Origin: Hyphomicrobium album | Lineage (GTDB): Bacteria; Pseudomonadota; Alphaproteobacteria; Rhizobiales; Hyphomicrobiaceae | Reading direction: 5' to 3' | NCBI RefSeq assembly: GCF_009708035.1 | Contig: NZ_WMBQ01000002.1 | Location: forward strand, 434,001-498,000 | Length of the DNA stretch: 64,000 nucleotides | Part shown: piece after piece, positions 33,097 through 41,755 of the stretch | Layout of the letters: every line of letters begins with the position of its first letter | How positions within the stretch are numbered: the first letter of the stretch is position 1 | Notes under the pieces: generated by a model | Seen by the model: only the letters and a program-made list of their open reading frames with translations | What the model was told of the DNA's origin: nothing | The model's database searches: none | Made by a program: the position numbers and the translations under genes

Positions 33097-34035
33097 ATGA
33101 GCGTAGACTATGAGTACGACGTCGCGTTCTCATTCCATTCGACGGACGAGGCACTCGCCACTGAACTGAATGACCTTCTCGAGGGGCGCTTCAAGACATT
33201 CCTTTACTCGAAGAAGCAAGAGGTACTCGCTGGGTTCGATGGCGAAGAAAAGTTCAATGCCATCTTTGGTGCCCAGGCTCGATGTGTAGTCGTTCTGTAT
33301 CGGCCCGAGTGGGGGGAGACACCATTTACGAGAATTGAGCAGACGGCTATCCGCAATCGAGGATACGAGCATGGTTACGATTTCTCGCTCATCATCCCAA
33401 CCAGCACACCGCCCGCAGTTCCACCATGGTTGCCCAAAACGAGACTTTGGTTCGGGCTCTCACGTTTTGGAATCAAGGGCGCAGCCGCTGTTATCGAGGC
33501 GAGGGTACAGGAGGCTGGCGGCGAGCCCCGCGTCGAAACTGTCGCCGCCCGAGCTGCTCGGTATCAGCGGTCTGCAGATTTGCAGGAGGCCAAACGGAAT
33601 TTCCGTGAAAGCGTTTTGGGCGTGCGAGAGGCCAAATTGGCCTATGAACGCCTAACTGAAAGCCTCACAAGCAAATGTGCTGAAATTGCCAACTCTCATC
33701 AGCACCTCCAACATCTGAAGCTCACCAAGCTACAGGAGTTCAGGCTGCTGAGCGGGCTCGGGCTCTTCATGAGCTTCTGTTGGAGAGGGATGTATGCAAA
33801 TTCTCTCGCTGAATCGAGCCTCACTGTCGATCTCTTCGACAATGTTCCGAAGCTTCCTGGGTTGCATGTGTGGGAGAACGCTAGGAGGCTTCAAGCATTG
33901 AAGTACGATTATGAGCTCGTTGGTCATGATCGCCACGGGTACGTTGAACGGAGTGGCGATCAACGTGATTTGACGGCCGAGGAGTTGGCTGACCACCTAT
34001 TGCAACTTTACATGGACAGGTGTGCAAAACTTTAG
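33097..34035 (+). CDS. TIR-domain protein, candidate NADase/defence effector
   Basis: This 312-residue protein begins MSVDYEYDVAFSFHSTDEALA, a TIR-type first strand and box 1 (D-V-A-F-S). CVVVLYRPEWGETPFTRIEQTAI follows near residue 75, where the Glu of RIEQ sits where TIR NADases carry the catalytic Glu (compare SxWCxxE). FSLIIPTSTPPAVPPWL then fits the last TIR strand. A coiled-coil-like middle (NFRESVLGVREAKLAYERL) leads to a C-terminal part of unknown fold. The gene is visibly less GC-rich than its neighbours and is followed by a large palindrome, both suggesting acquisition. No Thoeris ThsA or other partner is adjacent. Confidence 0.72.
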   Translation: MSVDYEYDVAFSFHSTDEALATELNDLLEGRFKTFLYSKKQEVLAGFDGEEKFNAIFGAQARCVVVLYRPEWGETPFTRIEQTAIRNRGYEHGYDFSLIIPTSTPPAVPPWLPKTRLWFGLSRFGIKGAAAVIEARVQEAGGEPRVETVAARAARYQRSADLQEAKRNFRESVLGVREAKLAYERLTESLTSKCAEIANSHQHLQHLKLTKLQEFRLLSGLGLFMSFCWRGMYANSLAESSLTVDLFDNVPKLPGLHVWENARRLQALKYDYELVGHDRHGYVERSGDQRDLTAEELADHLLQLYMDRCAKL

Positions 34036-34067
34036 CTCCGGCATTAGCTCGATGCTCACGAGCTAAC

Positions 34068-34165
34068 TACCTGCGCGCGCCGACGGCATTCCGCGCGCCT
34101 GAAGGCGCGCTAGCCGCGAAGCGGCGCTGCTAACGCAGCAGGAATGCCGTCGGCGCGCGCAGGTA
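34068..34165. repeat. 25-bp perfect inverted repeat enclosing three small hairpins (cloverleaf-like)
   Basis: Arms at 34068-34092 and 34141-34165 (outer bases TACCTGCGCGCGCCGACGGC) are exact reverse complements over 25 bp. The 48 bases between them fold as three hairpins: GCGCGCC-TGAA-GGCGCGC (34093-34110), CCGC-GAA-GCGG (34114-34124) and GCTGC-TAAC-GCAGC. It lies 33 bases after the TIR gene. It could be a REP-type element, a mobile-element end or a strong RNA structure. Confidence 0.85.
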
Positions 34166-34285
34166 AAAACTTCGCCGTGCGGATAATGGTTAGTCGCAGG
34201 CTGAACGCGTTGCACCGCACCTACCCGCGGCGTGATTGAAACCCTACATCTTCGGCATCGGTTGCTCGCACAAAGGAGCACGGAG

Positions 34286-34570
34286 ATGCTCGCATCCACC
34301 CCTCCCACGCGCTTTGCCGCCATCGCACTGGCGCTAACCGCTTCGATGATCGCCGCCACCGCGGCGCAGGCCCAGTTTCGCCGCGGCGTGAAACCGTACT
34401 ACTCGGAGTCCTACGAGACGCGCGGCCCGCAGCGCGGCTACGAAGGGTACGTCGCCCCCGACTACTACTGCTCCTACAAGCGCTTCCCCAACCGCGAATG
34501 CACGACTGGCGCGGGCGGCAAACAGCGCTGCCGCGTGGTGAGCTGGCGCCTCGAGCAAACGTGCCAGTGA
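34286..34570 (+). CDS. Small exported protein, unknown function (94 residues)
   Basis: The ATG at 34286 follows AAAGGAG. The product has a clear signal peptide, RFAAIALALTASMIAATAAQAQ, with cleavage after about residue 31, leaving a 64-residue periplasmic protein. The mature part is Tyr/Arg-rich (PYYSESYETRGPQRGYEGY) and has four Cys (YYCSYK, RECTTG, RCRVV, EQTCQ), enough for two disulphides. It resembles the many small hypothetical exported proteins of Hyphomicrobiales. No domain assignment is possible. Confidence 0.75.
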   Translation: MLASTPPTRFAAIALALTASMIAATAAQAQFRRGVKPYYSESYETRGPQRGYEGYVAPDYYCSYKRFPNRECTTGAGGKQRCRVVSWRLEQTCQ

Positions 34571-35124
34571 CGTGTCGGGGCGGACAGCGCGCGGCGACTC
34601 CCCCTAAGTAATCCCCGCGCCCTTATCCGCGCGTATGCTTTCGCCATCCCGCCCCGCGCAAGGGGTCGGTCTCGAGGCGTTCCTGTATCGAGGGCGGGCT
34701 GCAGTGTCGGGTACACGCGCGCTCACGCGGCGCCCGACTACCTGAGGCTCGCCGCGCCCACCGGGTGAAAGTCCCGGAGGGGGAAACCCCTGAAATGCCG
34801 CGGGTATGCCCCAAATCCTGCGCGGGGCGGCGAGGTGCCGCTCAAAAAAACAAATCAGCTCGCGGCGTTTCCCCGCCCCGCGCCCCTTGCTTCCATTCCA
34901 ATCTCAGGCTCGCAGCCGTGAGAGCGAGATGCCGTGCGCAACCGGCGGATCAACTACACGCGGTTGTGGATAGGACTTGGCGGGCCCACTTGCGGTGCGC
35001 CGTTTCGGCTAACCTCACTGCAACGATTCTGCGTAGCTCGCATTGATCCGCGCGGCCGATGCCGCAAGCGCCCCCTGTGCTGCGTTTCAAGGCGCCGACC
35101 AGAACGCACTCGGGAGGGGTATCC
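34571..35124. other. 554-base GC-rich intergenic region, possibly holding a structured RNA
   Basis: No convincing gene is seen. Around 34750-34840, CTCGCCGCGCCC can pair with GGGGCGGCGAG, enclosing smaller stems (CCGGG-TGAAAGT-CCCGG, then GGGG-GAAA-CCCC). This hints at a folded RNA or leader. It does not match RNase P, tmRNA, SRP RNA, 6S RNA or riboswitch consensus sequences that I know. The right end contains the ribosome site (GGGAGGGG) of the next gene. Confidence 0.4.
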
Positions 35125-35631
35125 ATGAAAAAGACCGTCACTCTCGCGCTCGCCGCAGCGCTCGCCTTGCCGCTCGCTCCGTTGCCGGCGGCGGCAACCG
35201 ACTGGGACTGGAGCATGGGCTCCGGTACTCCGACGTCGCGGGCGAAGAAGGCGCGCGTCAAATACGCGAAGCGCTATAACAAGACCAAGACCGCGAGCTC
35301 GAGCAACGACGCCACCAAGGTCATGGCCTACGTGAAGCGCGAGGACGTTGCCGGCAAGCAGGAGGTGACCTGCGCCGACAAGGTGCGCGGCCTCGGCACG
35401 CAGTGGATCGGCACCGAGGGCGCGATGGACGCCGCCAAGAAGGATTGGATGGAGCGCGTCCGCTACGACTATGGCGAGAGCTATCTCGACATGAACAATT
35501 CCAAGGACTTCGTTTCCCGCTGCGGCCGCGTGTCGATCGGCGAGACGATGGGCCAGGTGATGTACCGCTGCGAGATCGTCGCCCGGCCCTGCAAGGGTCT
35601 GATGGCCGACACCAAGGCGGCCTCGAAGTAA
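35125..35631 (+). CDS. Exported conserved hypothetical protein (168 residues)
   Basis: From the ATG at 35125 (GGGAGGGG upstream) the product has a signal peptide, MKKTVTLALAAALALPLAPL, cleaved after about residue 24 (AAA). The ~144-residue mature protein has a basic segment (RAKKARVKYAKRYNKTKT), then a folded C-terminal part with four Cys (VTCADKV, SRCGRV, YRCEIV, RPCKG). It may be a periplasmic disulphide protein. The VMYRCEIVARPCKG ending recurs in hypothetical exported proteins of the order as far as I can recall. No function can be assigned. Confidence 0.75.
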   Translation: MKKTVTLALAAALALPLAPLPAAATDWDWSMGSGTPTSRAKKARVKYAKRYNKTKTASSSNDATKVMAYVKREDVAGKQEVTCADKVRGLGTQWIGTEGAMDAAKKDWMERVRYDYGESYLDMNNSKDFVSRCGRVSIGETMGQVMYRCEIVARPCKGLMADTKAASK

Positions 35632-35655
35632 CGGCGCTAAGGCGAGTAAAACTTG

Positions 35656-35692
35656 CGGGCGGGGCAGGGGAATGCTGCACCCGCCCGTCTTG
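35656..35692 (+). terminator. Probable terminator after the exported hypothetical gene
   Basis: CGGGCGGG pairs with CCCGCCCG across a loop that can itself pair (GCAG/CTGC). Only a short T-rich stretch (TCTTGTGT) follows, so strength is uncertain. Confidence 0.55.
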
Positions 35693-35776
35693 TGTCTAGG
35701 GCCAGACGTGAAACTTATGGCCGAAGTGAGCGTTTCCTGCCAAACGTGAACGCCACGCGAGGCAAGGAGGCTCACC

Positions 35777-35989
35777 ATGTCCGTCAACGATCCGCTCAGC
35801 CAACCGTTGATGCGCGTCCGCCAGGGCAAGCTCATCGCCGGCGTCTGCGGCGGCATCGCCAAGTGGCTCGGCTGGGACCCGACGCTCGTGCGGCTGGGCT
35901 ACGTGGTGCTGACGGTGCTCTCCGTCGGCTTCCCGGGCATCCTCATGTACATCGTGCTGTGGATCCTGATGCCGCAGGAGCCGGTCTAG
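35777..35989 (+). CDS. PspC-domain membrane protein (70 residues)
   Basis: A single PspC domain. The conserved KLIAGVCGGIAKWLGWDPTL runs into the membrane helix VRLGYVVLTVLSVGFPGILMYIVLWILM. In Enterobacteria PspC senses envelope damage; stand-alone domains like this are common and of unclear role. AAGGAGG precedes the ATG. Its stop and that of the convergent rsmD share the palindrome CTAG, so the two genes meet tail to tail with a 4-base overlap. Confidence 0.92.
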   Translation: MSVNDPLSQPLMRVRQGKLIAGVCGGIAKWLGWDPTLVRLGYVVLTVLSVGFPGILMYIVLWILMPQEPV

Positions 35990-36552
35990 CCGGTCGCCAC
36001 GTAACGCGCGATCGCGATCTGCGTGTCGCCGTAGGCGCGCTGGTCGAGCTCGGTGAAGGCCGCCGGCAGCGCGATGGAAGTCCCCGCCCGCTCCTCAGCG
36101 ACGACAATGGCGCCCGGCACCAGCCATTTTCCGTCGGCGAGTGCCGCCAGCGCCTTCTCGGCCAGCCCCTGATCATAGGGCGGATCGAGAAAGGCCAAGT
36201 TGAACGGCGGCACGGTTCCGGCGGGGCCGAGGTCGTCCGCATCGCGGCGGAAGATGCGCGTCACGCCGGTCAGCCCGAACTTCTCGATATTGGTGCGGAT
36301 GAGCGCCCGCGCCTCGGCATCGTTGTCGACGAACAGGCAGAAAGACGCGCCGCGCGAGATGGCCTCGAGGCCGAGCGCGCCGGTGCCAGCGAACAGGTCG
36401 ATGACGCGCGCGCCGTCGAGCGTGAAATCAGGGACGCCGTGGGCGAGGATGTTGAACAGGCTCTCGCGCACCCGGTCGGCGGTGGGACGCAGGCCCAAGT
36501 GCTGCGGGCCGGTAATCTGGCGCCCGCGCAAAGTGCCGCCGACAATTCTCAT
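35986..36552 (-). CDS. rsmD: 16S rRNA (guanine966-N2)-methyltransferase
   Basis: A 188-residue methyltransferase starting MRIVGGTLRGRQI, as is usual for RsmD. The SAM site is VIDLFAGTGALGLEAISRGA near residue 45, and the catalytic motif is DPPYDQGL near 125. It methylates G966 of 16S rRNA. The ATG overlaps the stop of the upstream pseudouridine synthase gene (ATGA), indicating coupling of the two rRNA-modification genes. Confidence 0.96.
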   Translation of the reverse strand: MRIVGGTLRGRQITGPQHLGLRPTADRVRESLFNILAHGVPDFTLDGARVIDLFAGTGALGLEAISRGASFCLFVDNDAEARALIRTNIEKFGLTGVTRIFRRDADDLGPAGTVPPFNLAFLDPPYDQGLAEKALAALADGKWLVPGAIVVAEERAGTSIALPAAFTELDQRAYGDTQIAIARYVATG

Positions 36553-37718
36553 GCCGAGCCGCCGCGCTTGGCGTTGCGCGCCTTGCGCTCCGCGCGCATC
36601 CCGTCCGCCACCTCGTTGAGGTTGAGCTCCGCCGCGAGGCGGGCACCCATCTGGTCGGCCAGCACGTGGCGCCGCACCGGCTCGGCCGAGCCCGGTTTCA
36701 TGTCGAGCAGCTGGAACGGTCCATAGGAGGTGCGGATCAGCCGGTTCACCTCGACGCCGAGGTGGGCGAGGATGCGGCGCACCTCGCGGTTTTTGCCTTC
36801 GCGCAGGCCCATGGTCAGCCAGGTGTTGGCGCCCTGCACGCTTTCCACGCTGGCTTCGATCGGGCCGTAGCGCACGCCTTCGATCTCGATGCCGTCCTTC
36901 AGCTTGTCGAGGTCGGCCTGCGACACGCGGCCGTGGGCGCGCACCTTGTAGCGGCGCAGCCAACCGGTGGCCGGGAGCTCCATGTGGCGGGCGAGGGCGC
37001 CGTGATTGGTGAGCAGCAGCAGCCCTTCGCTGTTGAAATCGAGACGGCCGACCGAGATGACACGCGGCAGCCCCTCGGGAAGGTTATCGAATACCGTCGG
37101 GCGGCCCTGCGGATCGGCGTGCGTGGTGACGAGGCCGCGCGGTTTATAGTAGCGCCACAACTGCGGGGGTTCGGCCGTCGGCAGCGGCTTGCCGTCGACC
37201 AGAACCTTATCCTTCGCCGAAACCTCGAAGGCTGGCGTCGTCAGCAGCTTGCCGTTGACGTTGACGCGGCCCTGCTCGATCCAGCGCTCGGCCTCCCGAC
37301 GCGAGCACAGCCCCGCCCGCGCCATCGCCTTGGCGATGCGCAAAGGCTCGTCGGGGCCGGCCTGGGGGGCTTCCGGCGCTGGCCTACGGCCGGGGCTGCC
37401 GCCGGGCCTTACGACCAGTTTTCGGCCCAGCTTGACGTGCGATTGTCCCCGCGGGGCACCGGAGGGCTTACTCTCCGGCTGGGCATACGGCTTCCCGCCG
37501 CCACGTTCGTCTTTGTCGCGCGGCTTGCCCGCCGCATGCCCGCCCCCATGGCCAGCCGGGCGGGGCCGCTTGCCATGGTGCTTGCCACCCTGCTTATTGG
37601 CCGCCGCAGCGCCCGGCTTGCCGGCGTGCTTGCCGTCCCGGTGGCCGGCTGGCCTCTCGCCGGGTCTGTCTCCGGGCCGGCGCGGGCGTAGTCGTTTCGT
37701 CGGTCGTTCGGGGGGCAT
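36549..37718 (-). CDS. rluB: rRNA pseudouridine synthase (RsuA/RluB family)
   Basis: The 389-residue protein from the ATG at 37718 has a long disordered N-terminus of about 125 residues rich in Gly, Lys, Pro and His (HAGKPGAAAANKQGGKHHGK). An S4 RNA-binding domain follows (RIAKAMARAGLCSRREAERW), then the RsuA-type catalytic domain with GRLDFNSEGLLLLTN holding the nucleophilic Asp, and GKNREVRRIL. RluB makes pseudouridine 2605 in 23S rRNA; the exact site here is inferred. It is divergent from tadA, 33 bases away, and coupled to rsmD. Confidence 0.92.
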   Translation of the reverse strand: MPPERPTKRLRPRRPGDRPGERPAGHRDGKHAGKPGAAAANKQGGKHHGKRPRPAGHGGGHAAGKPRDKDERGGGKPYAQPESKPSGAPRGQSHVKLGRKLVVRPGGSPGRRPAPEAPQAGPDEPLRIAKAMARAGLCSRREAERWIEQGRVNVNGKLLTTPAFEVSAKDKVLVDGKPLPTAEPPQLWRYYKPRGLVTTHADPQGRPTVFDNLPEGLPRVISVGRLDFNSEGLLLLTNHGALARHMELPATGWLRRYKVRAHGRVSQADLDKLKDGIEIEGVRYGPIEASVESVQGANTWLTMGLREGKNREVRRILAHLGVEVNRLIRTSYGPFQLLDMKPGSAEPVRRHVLADQMGARLAAELNLNEVADGMRAERKARNAKRGGSA

Positions 37719-37751
37719 GGTTTTATCGGTTGTGGTTGGATTGAGCCCCTT

Positions 37752-38210
37752 ATGACACTGCAGCGCGATCAGGGCCACATGCTGCGCGCGCTATCCGAAG
37801 CGGAGGCGGCTGCAGCGCGCGGTGAGGTGCCGATCGGCGCCGTCATTGCCGGGCCGGACGGGGCGCTGCTGGCCGCGGCCGGCAACCGGACACGGGAGCT
37901 GAACGACCCCACGGCCCACGCCGAGCTGCTGGTGATCCGCGCCGCCTGTGCGCGCCTCGGAGCAGAGCGTCTGACCGGCTGCGATCTTTACGTGACGCTG
38001 GAGCCGTGCCCGATGTGTGCCGCGGCCATCTCGTTCGCGCGCATCCGGCGGCTCTACTACGGCGCCTCCGATCCGAAGGGTGGCGGCGTCGAGCACGGTG
38101 CGCGCGTCTTCAGCCAGCCGACCTGCCATCACGCTCCCGAGCTTTATGCGGGTATCGAGGAGCAACGAGCCGCCGGAATCCTGCGGGCGTTCTTTGCGGA
38201 CCGGCGCTAA
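37752..38210 (+). CDS. tadA: tRNA-specific adenosine deaminase
   Basis: A 152-residue deaminase converting A34 to inosine in tRNA-Arg(ACG). The zinc and proton-shuttle motif TAHAELLVI near residue 56 and PCPMCAAAI near 86 are intact, with EVPIGAVI near the N-terminus. Normal length. It is divergent from the rluB-type gene; their start codons are only 33 bases apart, so the promoters overlap. Confidence 0.97.
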   Translation: MTLQRDQGHMLRALSEAEAAAARGEVPIGAVIAGPDGALLAAAGNRTRELNDPTAHAELLVIRAACARLGAERLTGCDLYVTLEPCPMCAAAISFARIRRLYYGASDPKGGGVEHGARVFSQPTCHHAPELYAGIEEQRAAGILRAFFADRR

Positions 38211-38355
38211 CGCCGGACGCTTCTTAAAGATGTATTCAAATCTGGTCGATATCTTTCAGCATACGTCGTGCAGCGGATTAGCCGCGGACGTCGCCGCAAG
38301 GGAGGCCTCGTGGTGGACGTCCATCGATATTTTCAATTTTATTGGGAAGAATGAA

Positions 38356-40152
38356 ATGTTCGCATGGGGCTCCGACGACAAGGCGATCTTGGCTGCCATC
38401 AGCAAATCGCAGGCTGTCATTGAATTCGATCTGACCGGCAAGATTCTTCAAGCGAACGACAATTTCTGCAAGGCAGTGGGCTACGACCTGGCCGAGATTC
38501 AGGGCCGGCACCACTCCATGTTCGTGGACCCGGTCTACGCGGCCTCGTCGGAGTACCGTGGTTTTTGGGCGGGACTCGGCCGCGGCGAATTCGACAAGCG
38601 CCAGTACAAGCGGATCGGCAAGGGCGGCAAGGAGATCTGGATCGAGGCCTCTTACAATCCCGTATTCAGCGGCGGCAAGCCCTACAAGGTCGTGAAGATC
38701 GCGACCGACATCACTGCCCAAAAGTTCAAGGCCATGGAAGATGCAGGCAAGCTCGCAGCGCTTTCGCGCTCGCAGGCCGTCATCGAATTCACGCCTGCCG
38801 GCGAAGTGCTGACGGCGAACGACAACTTCTGCTCTGCCCTTGGCTATCAGCTCGCCGAGATTGTGGGTCGCCACCACTCCATGTTCTGCGAGGCGAGCTA
38901 CGCCAACTCGCCGGTCTACAAGCAGTTCTGGGCCGATCTCGCGTCCGGAAAGTTCCAGTCCGACGAATTCAAGCGGATTGGCAAGGGCGGCAAGGAAATC
39001 TGGATCCAGGCGACGTACAATCCGATCTTCGATGAGCAGGGCAAGGTCTTCCGCGTCGTCAAGTTCGCCAGCGATGTGACAGCCCGCGTGCACGCCGTCG
39101 AGGCGCTGGCCGGCGCGTTGCAGGCACTCGCCAACGGCGACCTGGAGCAGCGCATAAACCTGGCATTCCCCGCAAACCTCGAGAAGCTGCGGGTCGACTT
39201 CAATGAGTCGGTCAACAAACTGGACGAGGCGGTGTCTGAGATCGGTTCATGCGCTTCTGCTATTGGATCGGCAGCTGATCAAGTTCGCTCAGCCGCCGAC
39301 GACCTCTCCAGGCGTACCGAGCAGCAGGCGGCATCCGTCGAGGAAACGGCGGCTGCCCTCGATCAGATCGCGACAACGTCGTCGGATTCGAGCCGCCGCG
39401 CCGAGGAAGCCCGTCGCATCGTCGACGATACACGCGGAAACGCAGAGCGTTCCGGCGAGGTGGTCACCGAAGCTATCGCCGCGATGAGCGCTATCGAGGG
39501 CTCATCGAACGAGATCAGCAATATCATCGGCGTGATCGACGACATTGCCTTCCAGACCAACCTGCTGGCTCTCAACGCCGGCGTCGAGGCGGCGCGCGCC
39601 GGTGACGCGGGCAGAGGCTTCGCAGTCGTGGCGCAGGAGGTCCGCGAGTTGGCGCAGCGCTCGGCCAAGGCGGCGAAGGAGATCAAGAGCCTGATCACCA
39701 AATCCGGCGAGCAGGTCAAGAAGGGCGTGTCGCTGGTCGGTCGCACGGGCAGCGTGCTCGAGCAGATCGTCGTGCAGGTCCGCGACGTCAGCACGAACAT
39801 TGGCGCCATCGTAACGGCTGCCCACGAGCAAGCCGCTGGGATCAAGGAGATCAACGTGGCCGTTGGCTCAATCGATCAGGGCACCCAGAAGAACGCGGCG
39901 GTAGCCGAGGAATCGACGGCGGCGAGCCACTCTTTGGCGACTGAGGCGCAAACTCTCAACCAGCTGCTGTCCCAGTTCAAGACCCAAGGCCTGGCGAATG
40001 CTCACCGCGTGACGCGCATGCCCACCGTCGCGAAGCCGAACGCCAAGCCGGCGCCATCGCCAGCCCGGCAAATCGCCAACAAGGTAGCTCGCGCCTTCAC
40101 CAACGGCAGTGGCGCGACTGCAGCGGCCGCAAACAAGTGGGAAGACGTTTGA
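38356..40152 (+). CDS. Cytoplasmic methyl-accepting chemoreceptor with two PAS domains
   Basis: From the ATG at 38356 (GGGAAG upstream) the 598-residue protein begins [20 protein letters not shown], the usual start of this family. Two tandem PAS domains (about 10-125 and 130-245) are near-duplicates: both contain QAVIEF, GRHHSMF and [16 protein letters not shown]-like linker follows. The signalling domain shows the hairpin tip [35 protein letters not shown] split over residues ~385-420. There are no membrane segments, so it senses a cytoplasmic signal, probably redox or a bound cofactor. It is coupled with cheW, whose ATG is 2 bases after its stop. Longer frames start further upstream but overlap tadA. 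Confidence 0.93.
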   Translation: MFAWGSDDKAILAAISKSQAVIEFDLTGKILQANDNFCKAVGYDLAEIQGRHHSMFVDPVYAASSEYRGFWAGLGRGEFDKRQYKRIGKGGKEIWIEASYNPVFSGGKPYKVVKIATDITAQKFKAMEDAGKLAALSRSQAVIEFTPAGEVLTANDNFCSALGYQLAEIVGRHHSMFCEASYANSPVYKQFWADLASGKFQSDEFKRIGKGGKEIWIQATYNPIFDEQGKVFRVVKFASDVTARVHAVEALAGALQALANGDLEQRINLAFPANLEKLRVDFNESVNKLDEAVSEIGSCASAIGSAADQVRSAADDLSRRTEQQAASVEETAAALDQIATTSSDSSRRAEEARRIVDDTRGNAERSGEVVTEAIAAMSAIEGSSNEISNIIGVIDDIAFQTNLLALNAGVEAARAGDAGRGFAVVAQEVRELAQRSAKAAKEIKSLITKSGEQVKKGVSLVGRTGSVLEQIVVQVRDVSTNIGAIVTAAHEQAAGIKEINVAVGSIDQGTQKNAAVAEESTAASHSLATEAQTLNQLLSQFKTQGLANAHRVTRMPTVAKPNAKPAPSPARQIANKVARAFTNGSGATAAAANKWEDV

Positions 40153-40154
40153 TC

Positions 40155-40634
40155 ATGGCACCCTTGGCAAGCACCACGAGACCCTCCGGCGAGACTCTCG
40201 ATATCATTGCCTTCCGCCTGCGCGATCAGGAGTTCTGCGTGAAGACGACGACCATCCGCGAGATTCGCGGATGGGCCCCTTCGACGCCGATCCCGCATGC
40301 ACCGGCCGAGGTTGTCGGCGTCATGAACCTGCGCGGTTCGATCATTCCGATCATCGACCTGGCTCTCAAGCTCGGCATGAAGAGCACGGAGGCCGACCAG
40401 CGCAGCGCGATCGTCGTTGCCGAGGTCCACCACATGGTCATCGGTATGCTCGTCGACCGCGTCTCGGACATCCTCACCGTGGCGGCCAGTGAGATTCAAC
40501 CGATTCCGGATGTTGCCACCTCCCTGAGCAGCTGCTTTTCCGAAGGCATTATCGCCAACGGGGACAGCATGATCTGCTTCCTCAATCTGTCGAGGATGTT
40601 CCAAGAAAAAGAGATGGAAGGCCTGGCCGCTTAG
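40155..40634 (+). CDS. cheW: Chemotaxis coupling protein CheW
   Basis: A 159-residue CheW domain. It has IIAFRLRDQEFCVKTTTIREI, VVGVMNLRGSIIPIIDLALKL and VDRVSDILTV, the three standard blocks linking receptors to CheA. The ATG lies 2 bases after the chemoreceptor stop. No cheA, cheY, cheR or cheB is in the window, so this receptor-CheW pair is an orphan that must work with a cluster elsewhere. Codon use and length are normal. Confidence 0.95.
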   Translation: MAPLASTTRPSGETLDIIAFRLRDQEFCVKTTTIREIRGWAPSTPIPHAPAEVVGVMNLRGSIIPIIDLALKLGMKSTEADQRSAIVVAEVHHMVIGMLVDRVSDILTVAASEIQPIPDVATSLSSCFSEGIIANGDSMICFLNLSRMFQEKEMEGLAA

Positions 40635-40679
40635 GTTCGCCCCTGGGGAGTATTCTTGTGCCGCGCCAAGCAATAGCGC

Positions 40680-41666
40680 CTAGCGCTTGTCGGAGCGGGC
40701 GCGCTTCAAGAGCGGGCGGCGCACCTTGCGCGGCGCGGGCAGTTCTTTCACCGGGTCGGCGTGCTCGAGGGGGCGCAGCGTCTCCGCCTCCAGCATGCGG
40801 GTGAGCGCCGCCTTGGCGCGCTCCTTCGCCGGCTCGGCGGCGGCGAGGATTTCGTCGACTTTCAGGAAGTCGAGGATCTGGAAGCGGCTGGTGCCGGCGT
40901 CGATATACAGGTCCGGATGTCGGTGGCGCAGCTTCTCGCGGATGATCGTCCGCTCGAAAATGAAGTGGCTGGCGAACAGCGTCTCCCAGGCTTTCGGCGT
41001 CGCCTGTCCCGGGCGGCGCGTCGGCGCGCCGCTGACGTCGACGGCGACGGTCAGATCGGCCTCGTTGGCAACGAGATCGAAAGGGAGCGGATTGACGAGC
41101 CCGCCGTCGATGAGGATGCGGCCTTCGATTTCGACTGGATGGAAGATCACCGGCAGCGCCATGCTCGCAGCCACCGCCTGCCGCAGTGGTCCAGACGAGA
41201 ATATGACCGCTTCCTGCGCATAGAAATCCGACGTGACGATCTTTAGCGGTATGGAAAGGTGCGCGAAGTCGCGCGCCACCCGCGGCGGCAGGATGGCGTC
41301 GAGGAACCGCTCGGGCGAGATGAACGCCGGGCGCGGCGTCAGGGCGCTGAACAGTCCGCGCGGCGTGCGCACGCGCGCCGCGTAGAGGTCGCGGACCAGG
41401 TCGAGGCGCTTTTTCAGCACCTCGAAGGCGTGCAGGCGGATCTGCTTGCCGCTCAGACCCGATGCGTAAGCCGCGGCGAACACCGCGCCGATGGATGTGC
41501 CGGCGATGATCTTCGGGCGCAGGCCGAGCTCGTCGAAGGCTTCGAGGATCGGAATGTGGGCGAGCCCGCGGGCGCCGCCGCCGCCGAGCGCCAGCGCAAT
41601 GCTCGGCGCGCCGGATGGCACGGCCGGAGGCTTGGCGGGACTGACGGGGACCGGCTGCTTGCTCAT
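40680..41666 (-). CDS. Patatin-like phospholipase
   Basis: A 328-residue serine lipid hydrolase of the RssA/patatin type. The oxyanion loop is LALGGGGARGLAH near residue 27, the nucleophile elbow GTSIGAVFAAAYASG near 58, and the Asp of the catalytic dyad lies in DGGLVNPLP near 193. No signal peptide or export helix, so it probably acts inside the cell on membrane lipids. The C-terminus is basic (RKVRRPLLKRARSDKR). It is convergent with cheW and transcribed in the same direction as purD, 90 bases downstream of it. Confidence 0.93.
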   Translation of the reverse strand: MSKQPVPVSPAKPPAVPSGAPSIALALGGGGARGLAHIPILEAFDELGLRPKIIAGTSIGAVFAAAYASGLSGKQIRLHAFEVLKKRLDLVRDLYAARVRTPRGLFSALTPRPAFISPERFLDAILPPRVARDFAHLSIPLKIVTSDFYAQEAVIFSSGPLRQAVAASMALPVIFHPVEIEGRILIDGGLVNPLPFDLVANEADLTVAVDVSGAPTRRPGQATPKAWETLFASHFIFERTIIREKLRHRHPDLYIDAGTSRFQILDFLKVDEILAAAEPAKERAKAALTRMLEAETLRPLEHADPVKELPAPRKVRRPLLKRARSDKR

Positions 41667-41755
41667 CGAGGTCTCGTGGCGGGTAGCGGAGAACGACCTT
41701 ACCGGCGAAAGTGTACGCTTCTATGCCGATACGTCGCGCGCCGGCGTCGCATGGC

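Noticed and set aside
34690-34860. RNase P RNA, tmRNA, 6S RNA, SRP RNA or cobalamin riboswitch
   Set aside because: The GAAAGTCC-like wording recalled RNase P, but the surrounding conserved blocks of each family are missing.
38017-38355. N-terminal extension of the chemoreceptor
   Set aside because: The longer frame overlaps tadA. The family starts at the MFAWGSD methionine, which has a ribosome site.
41667-41755. Small ORF between the patatin and purD genes
   Set aside because: The 90-base gap has no start with a ribosome site and no conserved peptide.
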